Origin: Nocardioides immobilis
GTDB taxonomy: Bacteria > Actinomycetota > Actinomycetes > Propionibacteriales > Nocardioidaceae
Assembly (NCBI RefSeq): GCF_003515065.1
Contig: NZ_QXGH01000012.1
Coordinates: 1 to 64,000 of the forward strand
DNA: 64,000 bases
Reading direction: 5' to 3'
Part shown: piece by piece, positions 7,821 through 16,349 of the stretch
Layout of the letters: every line of letters starts with the position of its first letter
Numbering within the stretch: the first letter of the stretch is position 1
The notes under the pieces: generated by a model
What the model saw: the letters and a program-made list of their open reading frames with translations, nothing else
Told to the model about the DNA's origin: nothing
The model's database searches: none
Position numbers and translations under genes: made by a program

Positions 7821-9818
7821 CTAGCTCGCCGCCGTGTCGGCCTTCCGCCACGCCGCTCGCGCCAGCAGGCGGAGCCCGTTGAGCCCGACCACGATGGTCG
7901 AGCCCTCGTGGCCCGCGACCCCGAGCGGCAGCGGAAGGATCCAGATCACGTCCCAGACCACCAGCACCGTGATGACGGTCGCGGCGAAGGCGAGGTTCGC
8001 CTTCACGACCCGGTGCGCGCGCCGCGAGAGTCCGACGACCTTCGGGAGGGTGGAGAGGTCGTCGCGCACGATCACCGCGTCCGCGGTCTCCAGCGCCAGG
8101 TCCGAGCCGTGGCGACCCATCGCCACGCCGAGCTCGGCTGCGGCCATGGCCGGCGCGTCGTTGACGCCGTCGCCGACCAGGAGGACGCGGTGGCCCTGCT
8201 CCTGGAGGGCGCGAACCTCCGCGACCTTCTCGTCGGGCAGGAGGCCTGCTCGTACGTCGACGATGCCCACCTCCTCGGCGAGCCGGCGAGCGGCCCGCTC
8301 GTTGTCACCAGTCAGCAGGAGCGGGCTGCGACCGGTCATGGCGGCCAGCCGCGCAACCGCCTCCCGAGCGCCGGGACGCACCCGGTCGGCGAGGGCGAGG
8401 ACCCCCACCGGCGCGCCGTCCGCGACGACCACGACGGCGGTGCGGCCGGCCTCCTCGAGCAGCGTCACCGACAGCCTCGCCTCCGCGAGCTGGTCGGCAG
8501 ACGCCCCGGGGAGGTCGGCCAGGAGCGCGGGAGAGCCGACCCGGACCCGGACACCGTCGACGAGAGCGGTGACACCGCGGCCGGGCGTCGAGGAGAAGTC
8601 CTCGGTGTGCGGCACCGGGACGTCGTGCTCGTGGGCCGCCGCGACGACCGCGCGCGCCAAGGGATGCTCGCTGGGGCGCTCCGCGGCGGCGGCGAGGGCG
8701 AGCAGCCGCTCGGTCGACATGCCGGCGCTGCGGACCGGCTCGATCTCGGCCACCCGGGGAGTGCCCTCGGTGAGGGTGCCGGTCTTGTCGAAGGCGACCA
8801 CGTCGACGACGCCGAACTTCTCCAGGGCCACCGCGGACTTCACCAGGACGCCGTGACGCCCGGCGTTGGCGATCGTGGACAGCAGCGGAGGCATGGTCGC
8901 CAGCACCACGGCGCAGGGGGAGGCGACGATCATGAACGTCATCGCGCGCAGCAGCGTGGGCTCGAACGCCGCACCGAGCGCGAGCGGGATGCCGAAGATC
9001 GCCAGGGTGGCCACGACCACGCCGACCGAGTACCGCTGCTCCATCTTCTCGATGAACAGCTGGGTCCGCGCCTTGGTCTGCGAGGCCTCCTCGACCATCG
9101 CGACGATGCGTGCAACGACCGACTCCTCGGCAGGACGGTTCACCACGACCTTGAGGGCCCCCGTGCCGTTGAGCGTTCCCGCGAAGACCTCGTCGCCGAC
9201 CGCCTTGGTCACCGGCAGCGGCTCGCCGGTGATGGAGGCCTGGTCGACCTCGCTGAGCCCCTCCACGACCTCGCCGTCGGCGCCGACGCGCTCGCCCGGC
9301 CGGACCAGCACCAGGTCGCCGACGACGAGCTCGGCCGTGTCGACGACCTCCTCGTCGCCGGTGTCGCTCAGCCGGGTGGCGCGCTCCGGTGCCAGGTCGA
9401 GGAGGGCGCGGACCGAGTCCTCGGTCCGCCGGGTCACGAAGGCCTCCAGCGCCCCGGAGGTCGAGAAGATGACGATGAGCAGCGCGCCTTCGAAGACCTG
9501 TCCGATCGACGCCGCGAGCAGGGCCGCGACGATCATCAGGATGTCGACGTCCAGGGACTTCTCGCGGAGGGCCTGGAGGCCCGAGAGCGCCGGCTCCCAA
9601 CCGCCCGCCGCGTAGCAGGCCAGGTACAACGTCCACCACACCGGCGCCGGCGCACCCAGCAGCTGGCACACCGCGCCCACGAGGAAGAGGGCGGTGGCCA
9701 GCCCGGCCCACCGGACCTCCGCCATCGAGAGGACGGACCACAACCGGGACCGGCGTGCGGTCCCGGGGGCCGGTGCGCCGACCCGGTCACGGGGCGGCGC
9801 GGACAACGTGGACGTCAT
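7821..9818 (-). CDS. ctpJ: P1B-4-type metal-transporting ATPase (CtpJ/NmtA-like, Ni/Co efflux)
   Basis: Heavy-metal P-type ATPase, 665 residues. It has no N-terminal HMA domain. The membrane metal site is SPC (MIVASPCAVVLAT), and the last membrane pair carries HEGST (GHEGSTIVVGLNG); together these mark subgroup P1B-4. Catalytic motifs are complete: TGE actuator loop (SITGEPLPV), phosphorylation site DKTGTLTEG, HP locus (PSEHPLARA) and GDGVNDAPA. A good SD (GAGGGAG) precedes the ATG. It is divergent from an NmtR-type sensor gene, the same arrangement as ctpJ/nmtR (Rv3743c/Rv3744) in Mycobacterium tuberculosis, so Ni/Co efflux is the best inference; the metal is not proven by sequence. Confidence 0.88.
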   Translation of the reverse strand: MTSTLSAPPRDRVGAPAPGTARRSRLWSVLSMAEVRWAGLATALFLVGAVCQLLGAPAPVWWTLYLACYAAGGWEPALSGLQALREKSLDVDILMIVAALLAASIGQVFEGALLIVIFSTSGALEAFVTRRTEDSVRALLDLAPERATRLSDTGDEEVVDTAELVVGDLVLVRPGERVGADGEVVEGLSEVDQASITGEPLPVTKAVGDEVFAGTLNGTGALKVVVNRPAEESVVARIVAMVEEASQTKARTQLFIEKMEQRYSVGVVVATLAIFGIPLALGAAFEPTLLRAMTFMIVASPCAVVLATMPPLLSTIANAGRHGVLVKSAVALEKFGVVDVVAFDKTGTLTEGTPRVAEIEPVRSAGMSTERLLALAAAAERPSEHPLARAVVAAAHEHDVPVPHTEDFSSTPGRGVTALVDGVRVRVGSPALLADLPGASADQLAEARLSVTLLEEAGRTAVVVVADGAPVGVLALADRVRPGAREAVARLAAMTGRSPLLLTGDNERAARRLAEEVGIVDVRAGLLPDEKVAEVRALQEQGHRVLLVGDGVNDAPAMAAAELGVAMGRHGSDLALETADAVIVRDDLSTLPKVVGLSRRAHRVVKANLAFAATVITVLVVWDVIWILPLPLGVAGHEGSTIVVGLNGLRLLARAAWRKADTAAS

Positions 9819-9854
9819 GGGGACTCCCTCTGCGTTCGATGCGGACGAGGGACG

Positions 9855-9904
9855 AAACTAACAGATGAAGAGATGTTCATACAAGACGATAAATCGGTGT
9901 ATGC
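9855..9904. promoter_or_regulatory. Divergent ctpJ/nmtR promoters with NmtR-type operator
   Basis: The palindrome ATGAAGAGATGTTCAT (arms ATGAA/TTCAT) lies at 9865-9880. For ctpJ (minus strand) a TTGTAT -35 (9884-9879) and TAGTTT -10 (9860-9855) with an 18-base spacer enclose it. For nmtR (plus strand) TTCATA (9876-9881) and TATGCT (9899-9904) with a 17-base spacer place the transcript start at or next to the ATG at 9913. A repressor on this site would block both promoters. Promoter boxes are read by eye. Confidence 0.65.
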
Positions 9905-9912
9905 TCCCGGCC

Positions 9913-10272
9913 ATGGGCCATGGAGTTGACGGACGTGTCGCGCGGACGCGCCTCGACCTTGCTGCGGCGAAGTCCGTCGCCACGACGCTGCAGGCACTGG
10001 CCACCCCGAGCAGGCTGCTGATCCTCGGCCGCCTTCGCGAGGGGCCTGCGACCGTCGGCGAGCTGGCCGAGGCGGCGCAGATGGAGCAGTCCGCGGTCTC
10101 CCACCAGCTGAGGCTGCTGCGCAACCTCGGCCTGGTCGACGGGGTCCGGCAGGGTCGGTCGATCGTCTACTCGCTCTACGACAACCACGTCGCCCAGCTG
10201 CTCGACGAGGCGATCTACCACGCCGAGCACCTTCGTCTCGGCGCCCCCGACCGGCCGGCCGCCGGGGAGTGA
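9913..10272 (+). CDS. nmtR: NmtR-type ArsR/SmtB-family Ni/Co-sensing repressor
   Basis: Winged-helix metal sensor, 119 residues. The start at 9913 is preferred over the ATG at 9865, because 9865 lies inside the operator and the product then begins MGHGV, as in M. tuberculosis NmtR, where the N-terminal Gly-His takes part in Ni binding. The recognition helix region is EQSAVSHQLRLLRNLGLV. The C-terminal alpha5 metal site is intact: DNHVAQLLDEAIYHAEH fits DxHx10HxxH. Metal binding should release the repressor from the shared promoter region and so induce ctpJ. The transcript is probably leaderless. Confidence 0.9.
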   Translation: MGHGVDGRVARTRLDLAAAKSVATTLQALATPSRLLILGRLREGPATVGELAEAAQMEQSAVSHQLRLLRNLGLVDGVRQGRSIVYSLYDNHVAQLLDEAIYHAEHLRLGAPDRPAAGE

Positions 10273-10290
10273 CGGCCGGCCTGGGCGCGC

Positions 10291-12651
10291 TCAGGCGCCT
10301 GCCGGGACCTTCGGTCGACCGGCGGCAGCGGGTGCGGTGCTGTCCGCCTCGTGGTCGGTGAGGGGCCGGAACCGCCGCAGTCGGAGGCTGTTCGTCACCA
10401 CGAAGACCGAGGAGAACGCCATCGCGGCGCCGGCGAGCATCGGGTTGAGCAGGCCCGCGGCCGCGAGCGGCAGAGCCGCGACGTTGTAGGCGAACGCCCA
10501 GAACAGGTTGCCCTTGATCGTCGTGAGGGTACGCCGCGACAGCCGGATCGCGTCCGCGGCGACCCTCAGGTCCCCACGGACCAGGGTCAGGTCGCTGGCC
10601 TCGATCGCGACGTCGGTGCCCGTCCCCATCGACAGCCCGAGGTCGGCCTGGGCGAGCGCAGCAGCGTCGTTGACGCCGTCGCCCACCATCGCCACGACCC
10701 GGCCCTCGGCCTGCAGCCGCTTGACGACGTCCACCTTGTCGGCAGGGAGGACGTCGGCGATGACCGAGTCGTCGGACACGTCGATGCCGACCTCCCGAGC
10801 CACGGTCATCGCGGTCGCGCGGTTGTCGCCGGTGAGGAGCACGGGGCGCAGTCCGAGTGCGCGCAGCTGGGAGATGGCCTCGGCTGAGGTCGGCTTGACG
10901 GCGTCGGCGACGACGAGCACGCCGCGCGCCTGACCGTCCCACCCGATCGCGATCGCCGTGGCGCCGTCGTTCTGAGCGGCGGTGAACGCCTCCGCGAGGT
11001 CGGCGGGAAGCGGTTGCGACCACTCCTCGAGGAGCCGGGGGCGGCCGACGAGGACGGCGTGGCTGTTGTCGCCCGCCACGACGACTCCCTGGACACCCAG
11101 TCCTTCGATGTTGGTGAAGTCCTCGACGGCGGGCAGGGGTCCGAGCCGTTCCCGGCCGGCGTCGGAGATCGCCCGGGCGATGGGGTGCTCCGAGGCGTCC
11201 TCGACGGCTGCGGCGAGGCGCAGGACCTCGTCGGCGTCCTCGCCGCCGGCGGCGACGACGTGCTGCAGCGTCATCTGACCCGTCGTGACCGTGCCGGTCT
11301 TGTCCAGCACGATGGTGTCGATCCGGCGGGTCGACTCGAGGACCTCGGGGCCCTTGATCAGGATGCCCAGCTGGGCACCGCGGCCGGTGCCGACCATGAG
11401 CGCGGTCGGCGTGGCAAGCCCGAGCGCGCAGGGGCACGCGATGATGAGCACGGCGACGGCAGCCGTGAACGCGGCCGCCGTACCTGCGTCAGCGCCGACC
11501 CAGAACCCGAGCGTCGCCGCGGCGAGGACGATCACGATCGGCACGAAGACGCCCGAGATCCGGTCGGCCAGTCGCTGCACCTGCGCCTTGCCGTTCTGGG
11601 CGTCCTCGACCAACCGGGCCATCTGCGCGAGCTGGGTGTCGGAGCCGACGCGGGTCGCCCGCACGACGAGCCGGCCGCCGGCGTTGACGGTGGCGCCCAC
11701 CACCGTGTCGCCCGGGCGGACCTCGACCGGCACCGACTCACCGGTGAGCATCGATGCGTCGACCGCGGAGCTGCCGTCCTCGACCACGCCGTCGGTGGCG
11801 ATCTTCTCGCCCGGGCGGACGACGAAACGGTCGCCGACCGCGAGCTGGTCGGTGGGGATCCGGACCTCGGCGGGGCCCCCGGGGCCGTCGCGCAGCACGG
11901 CGACGTCCTTCGCGCCGAGCTCGAGCAGGGCCCGCAGGGCGGCACCTGCTCGCCGCTTGGAGCGGGCCTCGAAGAACCGGCCGGCCAGGATGAACGTCGT
12001 CACCCCCGCCGCGGCCTCGAGGTAGATGTTCCCGGATCCGTCGGTCCGGGCGACGGTCAGCTCGAACGGGTGCGTCATGCCCGGCGTGCCGGCGGTGCCC
12101 CAGAACAGCGCGTACAGCGACCAGCCCAGCGCGGCGAGGGTGCCGAGCGAGACCAGGGTGTCCATCGTCGACGTCCCGTGGCGCAGGTTGACCCACGCGG
12201 ACCGGTGGAACGGCCAGGCGCCCCACACCACGACGGGTGCGGCGAGGGTCAGCGACAACCACTGCCAGTTCGTGAACTGCCACGCGGGCACCATCGCCAG
12301 CGCGATCACGGGAACCGTGAGGACGGCCGAGACCAGGAGTCGCTGCCTCAACGGCGCGGTCGGGTCGGGCTCTCCGTCCTCGCCCTGCGGCTCGGCCTGC
12401 TCCGGGCGGGGGAGCGCTGCGCCGTAGCCGGCCTGCTCGACCGTGCGCACCAGGTCCGCGGGGTCGAGGTCGCCCGGGAAGACCACCTTCGCCTTCTCGG
12501 TGGCGTAGTTGACCGTGGCGGTGACGCCGTCGAGCTTGTTCAGCTTCCGCTCGATCCGGTTGGCGCAGGAGGCGCACGTCATGCCCGTGATCTCGAGCTC
12601 GACCTGGTTGCTGGAGGTCGACATGGTCTCGGAGCCGGCTAGGGCGCTCAT
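10291..12651 (-). CDS. copA: Copper-exporting P1B-1-type ATPase CopA
   Basis: Cu(I) efflux ATPase, 786 residues. One N-terminal HMA domain has the CxxC site (GMTCASC, residues 23-29). The membrane site is CPC ([13 protein letters not shown]), and phosphorylation (DKTGTVTTG), TGE (LTGESVPV), HP (ASEHPIARA) and GDGVND motifs are complete. An AAGGAG sequence six bases before the ATG supports the start. It is the last gene of the copZ-exported protein-copA operon, read away from csoR. It ends 18 bases from the convergent nmtR. Confidence 0.95.
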   Translation of the reverse strand: MSALAGSETMSTSSNQVELEITGMTCASCANRIERKLNKLDGVTATVNYATEKAKVVFPGDLDPADLVRTVEQAGYGAALPRPEQAEPQGEDGEPDPTAPLRQRLLVSAVLTVPVIALAMVPAWQFTNWQWLSLTLAAPVVVWGAWPFHRSAWVNLRHGTSTMDTLVSLGTLAALGWSLYALFWGTAGTPGMTHPFELTVARTDGSGNIYLEAAAGVTTFILAGRFFEARSKRRAGAALRALLELGAKDVAVLRDGPGGPAEVRIPTDQLAVGDRFVVRPGEKIATDGVVEDGSSAVDASMLTGESVPVEVRPGDTVVGATVNAGGRLVVRATRVGSDTQLAQMARLVEDAQNGKAQVQRLADRISGVFVPIVIVLAAATLGFWVGADAGTAAAFTAAVAVLIIACPCALGLATPTALMVGTGRGAQLGILIKGPEVLESTRRIDTIVLDKTGTVTTGQMTLQHVVAAGGEDADEVLRLAAAVEDASEHPIARAISDAGRERLGPLPAVEDFTNIEGLGVQGVVVAGDNSHAVLVGRPRLLEEWSQPLPADLAEAFTAAQNDGATAIAIGWDGQARGVLVVADAVKPTSAEAISQLRALGLRPVLLTGDNRATAMTVAREVGIDVSDDSVIADVLPADKVDVVKRLQAEGRVVAMVGDGVNDAAALAQADLGLSMGTGTDVAIEASDLTLVRGDLRVAADAIRLSRRTLTTIKGNLFWAFAYNVAALPLAAAGLLNPMLAGAAMAFSSVFVVTNSLRLRRFRPLTDHEADSTAPAAAGRPKVPAGA

Positions 12652-12673
12652 CTGGTTCTCCTTGGTACGACGG

Positions 12674-13666
12674 TCAGTGTTCGTCGCCGGAATGGGGCTC
12701 TTCGGTCTCTTCGGTGTCTTCGGGCTCTTCGCCCGTCGACTCCTCGGACGGCGCCGTCTCGCTGGCGGTGGCCGTGAAGGCGGCCGTCCGCACCACGCCG
12801 CCGTGCTGGAAGTCCAGGTACAGGTGGTAGCGGCCGGCGCTGGGCACCTGCGCGTAGAAGACGACCTCCGGCCCGGGCTCGGTCACGCCGTCGTCGGGAG
12901 TGCCTTCGGGGTGGACGTGCAGGTAGGCGAGGTCGCCGGCCCGGAGCGCGACCAGGTGTCCGTAGGCCCCGAGGTAGGGCTCCAGGTCGGTGACCGGCTC
13001 GCCCTTGCGGGTGACGGAGAGGGTGAGCTTCGCCTCGCTGCCCGCGGCGAGGTCGCCCTCCAGGGTGACCTCGTAGGGGCCGACCCGCGCAGTCCTGGAG
13101 TCGGTCGTCGCCAGGTCCGGCCGGTACGTCCCGCGCACGGCGAGGTCGTTGCCCAGGGTCACGGGGTCAGCACCCGTGGCCTTGAAGTCGGCGAAGAGGC
13201 GCCACTGACCGGAGGTCAGGTCCACGCGGGTCCGCCAGGTCCCGTCGGAGTCCATCACCGGGTGCACGTGCTGGAAGCCGGTGAAGTCGCGGCGTACGGC
13301 GATCAGGTGCAGCTCCTTCTCGTGCTCGAGGTCGTAGTCCGTCACGGGCTCGCCATCGGGACCGACGATCGTGAACGAGACCGGCACGGAGGAGCCGGGG
13401 GCGGCGGTGGTCTGGTCGAGATCGAACGTGTAGCCGTTCTGCGAGACCATCAGCCCCTTGGGGATGTCAGAGGCAGCCGACATGTCCATGTCCTCCATGT
13501 CCATGCCGGCCATGTCCTCACCGGTGTCCTCGGCCATGTCCATGTCCTCGTGGTCCGCCGACGCCGGTGCGTCGACCGGGCCGAACAGCCTGCCCACGCC
13601 GATCGCGCCGGCGAACACCGCGGCCACGATCGCTACGAACGCAATGAGCTTGGTCGTGACGCTCAT
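12674..13666 (-). CDS. Membrane-anchored or exported Met/Asp/His-rich copper-operon protein
   Basis: Predicted 330-residue protein translated from an ATG overlapping the copZ stop (ATGA); the frame is open upstream of this but is then a shadow of copZ and csoR. It has an N-terminal membrane segment (about residues 5-28, [20 protein letters not shown]), then a Met/Asp-rich stretch (about residues 40-62, repeated MDM and EDM units) resembling extracytoplasmic copper-binding segments. Two beta-rich halves follow, each with a His motif ([18 protein letters not shown] and [19 protein letters not shown]), and an acidic tail ends in HSGDEH. I infer an extracytoplasmic copper-binding role. The exact family is not recognised. 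Confidence 0.8.
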   Translation of the reverse strand: MSVTTKLIAFVAIVAAVFAGAIGVGRLFGPVDAPASADHEDMDMAEDTGEDMAGMDMEDMDMSAASDIPKGLMVSQNGYTFDLDQTTAAPGSSVPVSFTIVGPDGEPVTDYDLEHEKELHLIAVRRDFTGFQHVHPVMDSDGTWRTRVDLTSGQWRLFADFKATGADPVTLGNDLAVRGTYRPDLATTDSRTARVGPYEVTLEGDLAAGSEAKLTLSVTRKGEPVTDLEPYLGAYGHLVALRAGDLAYLHVHPEGTPDDGVTEPGPEVVFYAQVPSAGRYHLYLDFQHGGVVRTAAFTATASETAPSEESTGEEPEDTEETEEPHSGDEH

Positions 13667-13869
13667 GCGAGCTGGTACCCCGCATCCTCGACCGCCGCCT
13701 TCACGGCGGCGTCGTCGACGGGCTCGGAGCTGGTCACCGTCAGGCTGCCGCTCTCGAGCACGACGTCGACGTCCTCGACACCGGGGATCTCCTGGACCTC
13801 CTCCGTGACGGACGCGACGCAGTGCGCGCAGGTCATCCCGGTCACGGTGTAGCTCTTGCTGCTGCTCAT
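13663..13869 (-). CDS. copZ: CopZ-like copper chaperone (HMA domain)
   Basis: Single 68-residue heavy-metal-associated domain with a beta-alpha-beta-beta-alpha-beta fold. The Cu(I) site is GMTCAHC (residues 11-17). The closing DAGYQL is typical. It probably carries Cu(I) to CopA, the third gene of the operon. AAGGAGAT lies at good spacing before the ATG. It is the first gene downstream of the CsoR-type promoter. Confidence 0.93.
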   Translation of the reverse strand: MSSSKSYTVTGMTCAHCVASVTEEVQEIPGVEDVDVVLESGSLTVTSSEPVDDAAVKAAVEDAGYQLA

Positions 13870-13907
13870 CGGGCTGATCTCCTTTCGGTCTCGCGACTCT
13901 CAGTCCG

Positions 13908-13975
13908 AAGATACCCCAGGTGGGTATCTCGATCAAGAGCGCAGTGAGTGCATAGATACGGATACGGGGTATATT
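13908..13975. promoter_or_regulatory. Divergent copZ/csoR promoters with two CsoR-type boxes
   Basis: GATACCC-CAGGT-GGGTATC (13910-13928) is a perfect 7-base inverted repeat. On the minus strand it fills the spacer between TTGATC (13936-13931) and TATCTT (13913-13908), 17 bases apart, so a bound repressor would occlude the copZ-copA promoter. A second, looser box, ATACGGATACGGGGTAT (around 13956-13972), overlaps the csoR -10 TATATT (13970-13975), which suggests autoregulation. The box form fits known CsoR sites; binding itself is inferred. Confidence 0.75.
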
Positions 13976-14005
13976 GGCGGCATTCAGGACGAGATGGAGA
14001 GCGCG

Positions 14006-14305
14006 ATGGCTGAGACGCCGCACCAGCACGGCTACATGCACCGCAAGGACGACTACCTGACCCGGCTGCGACGCATCGAAGGGCAGGCGCGGGGTCTGCA
14101 GCGGATGGTGGAGGAGGAGAAGTACTGCATCGACATCCTCACCCAGATCTCGGCCGTGACGAAGGCCCTGGAGTCCGTGGCTCTGGGTCTGCTCAACGAG
14201 CACCTGAGCCACTGCGTCATCGACGCCGCCTCCGTAGGTGGCGCCGAGGCCGAGGTCAAGCTGAAGGAAGCAACCGACGCGATCGCCCGTCTCGTTCGTT
14301 CGTAG
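14006..14305 (+). CDS. csoR: CsoR-family copper-sensing repressor
   Basis: All-helical repressor of 99 residues (DUF156). The Cu(I) ligands Cys-His-Cys are present: Cys in EEEKYCIDIL and the later HxxxC pair in LNEHLSHCV. The N-terminal basic segment RLRRIEGQARGLQRM is the family signature. The start at 14006 follows a GGAG at good spacing; an in-frame ATG at 13994 would add four residues. It is divergent from copZ-copA, which it should repress until Cu(I) binds. Confidence 0.93.
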   Translation: MAETPHQHGYMHRKDDYLTRLRRIEGQARGLQRMVEEEKYCIDILTQISAVTKALESVALGLLNEHLSHCVIDAASVGGAEAEVKLKEATDAIARLVRS

Positions 14306-14332
14306 CTCGCCGTCCGCCTGCTCGATCCGACG

Positions 14333-14482
14333 TCAGCGCGAGCGGATCTCGGCGCGCATGATCACGCCGCCGACGTTGCGCTCGACCGCTGTGCTCCAGG
14401 CGCGAGCACCGCATGCGCACGCAGCGCCGGCGGCATTCCTGAGGAGGCCCGCGAGGGAGCTGCCGAGGCTCAGCCGGCTCAT
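14333..14482 (-). CDS. Small ORF (49 aa) overlapping the CDGSH gene stop
   Basis: The ATG of this short frame overlaps the TGA of the CDGSH gene (ATGA), the same coupling that joins the CDGSH gene to the flavoprotein gene before it. The predicted peptide starts MSRLSLGSSLAGLLRNAAG, contains a Cys pair (ACACGARAW), and ends RAEIRSR. The Cys-x-Cys and the coupling suggest a real, perhaps metal-binding, small protein. There is no recognised homologue, and a chance overlap is possible. Confidence 0.4.
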   Translation of the reverse strand: MSRLSLGSSLAGLLRNAAGAACACGARAWSTAVERNVGGVIMRAEIRSR

Positions 14483-14748
14483 GCGGCGCCCTCGTCGTCG
14501 TCTGACGGGTCACAGGCCACCCGGTCCTCGGTGAGAAAACCAACACGTGAGTGGGTGGAGTCGCAGAACGGCTGGTCCTTGGATCGACCACACCTGCAGA
14601 GCAGCACGATGCGCTGGCCCTCGAGGTCGTACTCGTCCCCGTCGGGATCGAGCAGTCGGAAGGTGCCTTTGAGCTGGAGCGGACCGTTCCGCACCGCCTT
14701 GACACTGGTCGGTCGTGGCTGTCGCTGAGCTGAATCGGTCATGGTCAC
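14479..14748 (-). CDS. CDGSH iron-sulfur domain protein
   Basis: An 89-residue protein with the [2Fe-2S] site of mitoNEET-like proteins: CRCGRSKDQPFCDSTH, giving the ligands Cys-x-Cys, Cys and His. Upstream residues NGPLQLKG and LLDPDGDEYDLEG match the usual beta strands. Its start overlaps the stop of the ferredoxin-reductase-like gene, so it may be that enzyme's electron partner (inference). It lies within the group behind CsoR-like boxes, so redox defence during copper stress is a reasonable guess. Confidence 0.88.
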   Translation of the reverse strand: MTMTDSAQRQPRPTSVKAVRNGPLQLKGTFRLLDPDGDEYDLEGQRIVLLCRCGRSKDQPFCDSTHSRVGFLTEDRVACDPSDDDEGAA

Positions 14749-15977
14749 TTTCCTCCGGGTGTCGCTTCAGGGGTTCTCGCGGTCTGTCTCTCGAGCTCTG
14801 CTCGGTAGGGCGTCAGGCCGGCGGTGTGGTTGACGGCGACGGCGCCGACCAGCCGGCCGCGAAGCGTCCGCTTCGCGACGAAGCGGTGATCCTCGAGCGT
14901 CCCGTCGACGACGGTCGTGGCGTCGCCCACCCCTGGCAGACCGACGGCGCGAATCTCGAAGCCGTGTTGCTCCGTGCCGAATGAGGGGACGGGTGCAGAC
15001 CCTGCTGCCGCTGAGCCGAGAAGTGTCGCCGCCGCGATCTCGGCGTGACCCGCGGCGGCGGTCCAGTGCTCGACCCTGCGAGCGATTCCGCCGACCAGCG
15101 GTTGTGGGGCTCGCGCGACATCCCCCACTGCGACGACGCCGGCCACAGGAACGCCGTACCGGTCGAGGGCCGTCAGAGAACCGTCGGTCCTGACGCCGCC
15201 GTCGCTGTCGAGGCCGCTCTCTCGCAGCCATCCTGTCTCAGGAACCGTCCCCAGCGCGGCGACCACAACGTCGGCCCTCGCCGCCCATCGATCACCGCTC
15301 GACCGATCCTCCAGCACGGCGGTCGCCTTCTTGCCCCGCCAGGTCTCGGGTGACAGCGACAGCACCACCGTCGACGTACGCAGCTCGACCCCGCGGGCCC
15401 GATGGAGCCGTGCGCAGTAGGCAGAGATCTCCGGACCCAGCGCGCCCAGCATCGGGCCCTCGGTCGCCTCGACCAAGGTGACCCGGTGGCCACGCGCGAC
15501 CGCGACGGACGCGACCTCCGAGCCGAGGAGTCCGGCTCCGATGACCAGCACCTTCTGGTCGGGCGCGGCCAGCGCCTGGTGGAGCTGGACGCAGTCCTCG
15601 AAGGTGCGGATGTGATGCACGAGGGGGCCGACGCCGCTCGGCCGGAGGCGCCGAGCACTTGCGCCCGTCGCGATCACCAGTCCGTCGAACCGCAGACGCT
15701 CTCCGGTGTCCAGACGCAGGTGACGGTCGGTCAGGTCGAGGTCGGTGGCCCAGTGGCCCGTGATCCAGCGCGCATCGAGATCGACCGTCGAGGGGAGCAC
15801 GAGGCTCTCGAGCTCCGGTCCCCGGACGAGTGCGGCTTTCGTGAGTGGCGGACGGTCGTACGGCGGGTGCGGCTCACGGCCGACCAGGGTGAGGGTGCCG
15901 TCGTAGCCGGCTCGTCGCAGCGCCTCTGCCGTCCGGGTGCCGGCCAGCGAGGCGCCGACGATCACGACTTCCCGCAC
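14745..15977 (-). CDS. FAD/NAD(P)-dependent ferredoxin-reductase-like oxidoreductase
   Basis: A 410-residue flavoprotein of the rubredoxin/ferredoxin reductase type. The FAD site is VVIVGASLAGTRTAEALR at the N-terminus, the second Rossmann motif is VLVIGAGLLGSEVASVA near residue 150, and the third FAD contact is GVVAVGDVARAP. It starts at GTG after AAGGAG. It is translationally coupled to the CDGSH gene and divergent from an HMA chaperone gene, with CsoR-type boxes in between. It probably passes electrons from NAD(P)H to an iron-sulfur protein; the CDGSH protein is the obvious candidate. Confidence 0.85.
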   Translation of the reverse strand: MREVVIVGASLAGTRTAEALRRAGYDGTLTLVGREPHPPYDRPPLTKAALVRGPELESLVLPSTVDLDARWITGHWATDLDLTDRHLRLDTGERLRFDGLVIATGASARRLRPSGVGPLVHHIRTFEDCVQLHQALAAPDQKVLVIGAGLLGSEVASVAVARGHRVTLVEATEGPMLGALGPEISAYCARLHRARGVELRTSTVVLSLSPETWRGKKATAVLEDRSSGDRWAARADVVVAALGTVPETGWLRESGLDSDGGVRTDGSLTALDRYGVPVAGVVAVGDVARAPQPLVGGIARRVEHWTAAAGHAEIAAATLLGSAAAGSAPVPSFGTEQHGFEIRAVGLPGVGDATTVVDGTLEDHRFVAKRTLRGRLVGAVAVNHTAGLTPYRAELERQTARTPEATPGGK

Positions 15978-15994
15978 CGCAACTCTCCTTGTAG

Positions 15995-16078
15995 ATTGTC
16001 AACAATGGTGCCTCACCATACCCCATCCAGGTATGAAGTCAAGGGTTGCGTATATACGGTACGGGGGTAATCTATGCT
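15995..16078. promoter_or_regulatory. Divergent promoters with CsoR-type boxes (flavoprotein/HMA)
   Basis: CATACC-CCATCCA-GGTATG (16017-16035) is a perfect 6-base inverted repeat lying between TTGACT (16042-16037) and TATGGT (16020-16015) on the minus strand, 16 bases apart. This repeats the geometry seen at copZ. On the plus strand TATACGGTACGGGGGTA (around 16053-16069) resembles the csoR-proximal box and precedes TATGCT (16073-16078). A third palindrome, ATTGT-CA-ACAAT (15995-16006), lies in the flavoprotein leader and resembles a GntR-type site. Confidence 0.6.
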
Positions 16079-16108
16079 CGCCAGTTCCGATCGCAAGGAG
16101 GATCAGCA

Positions 16109-16318
16109 ATGACCAACGCCACCACCACCTACACCGTCGCCGGGATGACCTGCAACGGGTGCGTCAACAAGGTGACGAACGCCGTGACCGACGTCCCAGG
16201 CGTGGAGGACGTCGACGTCGACGTCTCGACGGGAACTCTTGAGATCTTCGGCAGCGCCGACGACGGCGCGGTCCGCGCGGCTGTGGCGAAGTTGGGATAT
16301 CAGATCGTCGAGGCCTGA
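16109..16318 (+). CDS. Second HMA-domain copper chaperone
   Basis: A 69-residue single HMA domain with GMTCNGC as the metal site; the middle residue pair (Asn-Gly) differs from CopZ's Ala-His. AGGAGG eight bases before the ATG supports the start; the frame is open upstream without homology. The protein is about as long as the CopZ in this window. It is divergent from the flavoprotein/CDGSH genes with CsoR-like boxes between, so copper induction is inferred. Confidence 0.9.
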   Translation: MTNATTTYTVAGMTCNGCVNKVTNAVTDVPGVEDVDVDVSTGTLEIFGSADDGAVRAAVAKLGYQIVEA

Positions 16319-16349
16319 GTCCCCAGGAGGGGCCTTGGCTGCCCGACCG

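Noticed and set aside
7908..9929. Plus-strand frame of 673 codons opposite ctpJ
   Set aside because: The ctpJ product has every P-type ATPase motif; the opposite frame has none and is a shadow.
13484..13550. Repetitive CATGTCC-type sequence as a DNA repeat
   Set aside because: It encodes the Met/Asp-rich stretch of the exported copper protein, so the repetition is explained by the protein.
13667..14212. N-terminal extension of the exported copper-operon protein
   Set aside because: The extension runs through copZ and csoR in another frame; the true start is the ATG overlapping the copZ stop.
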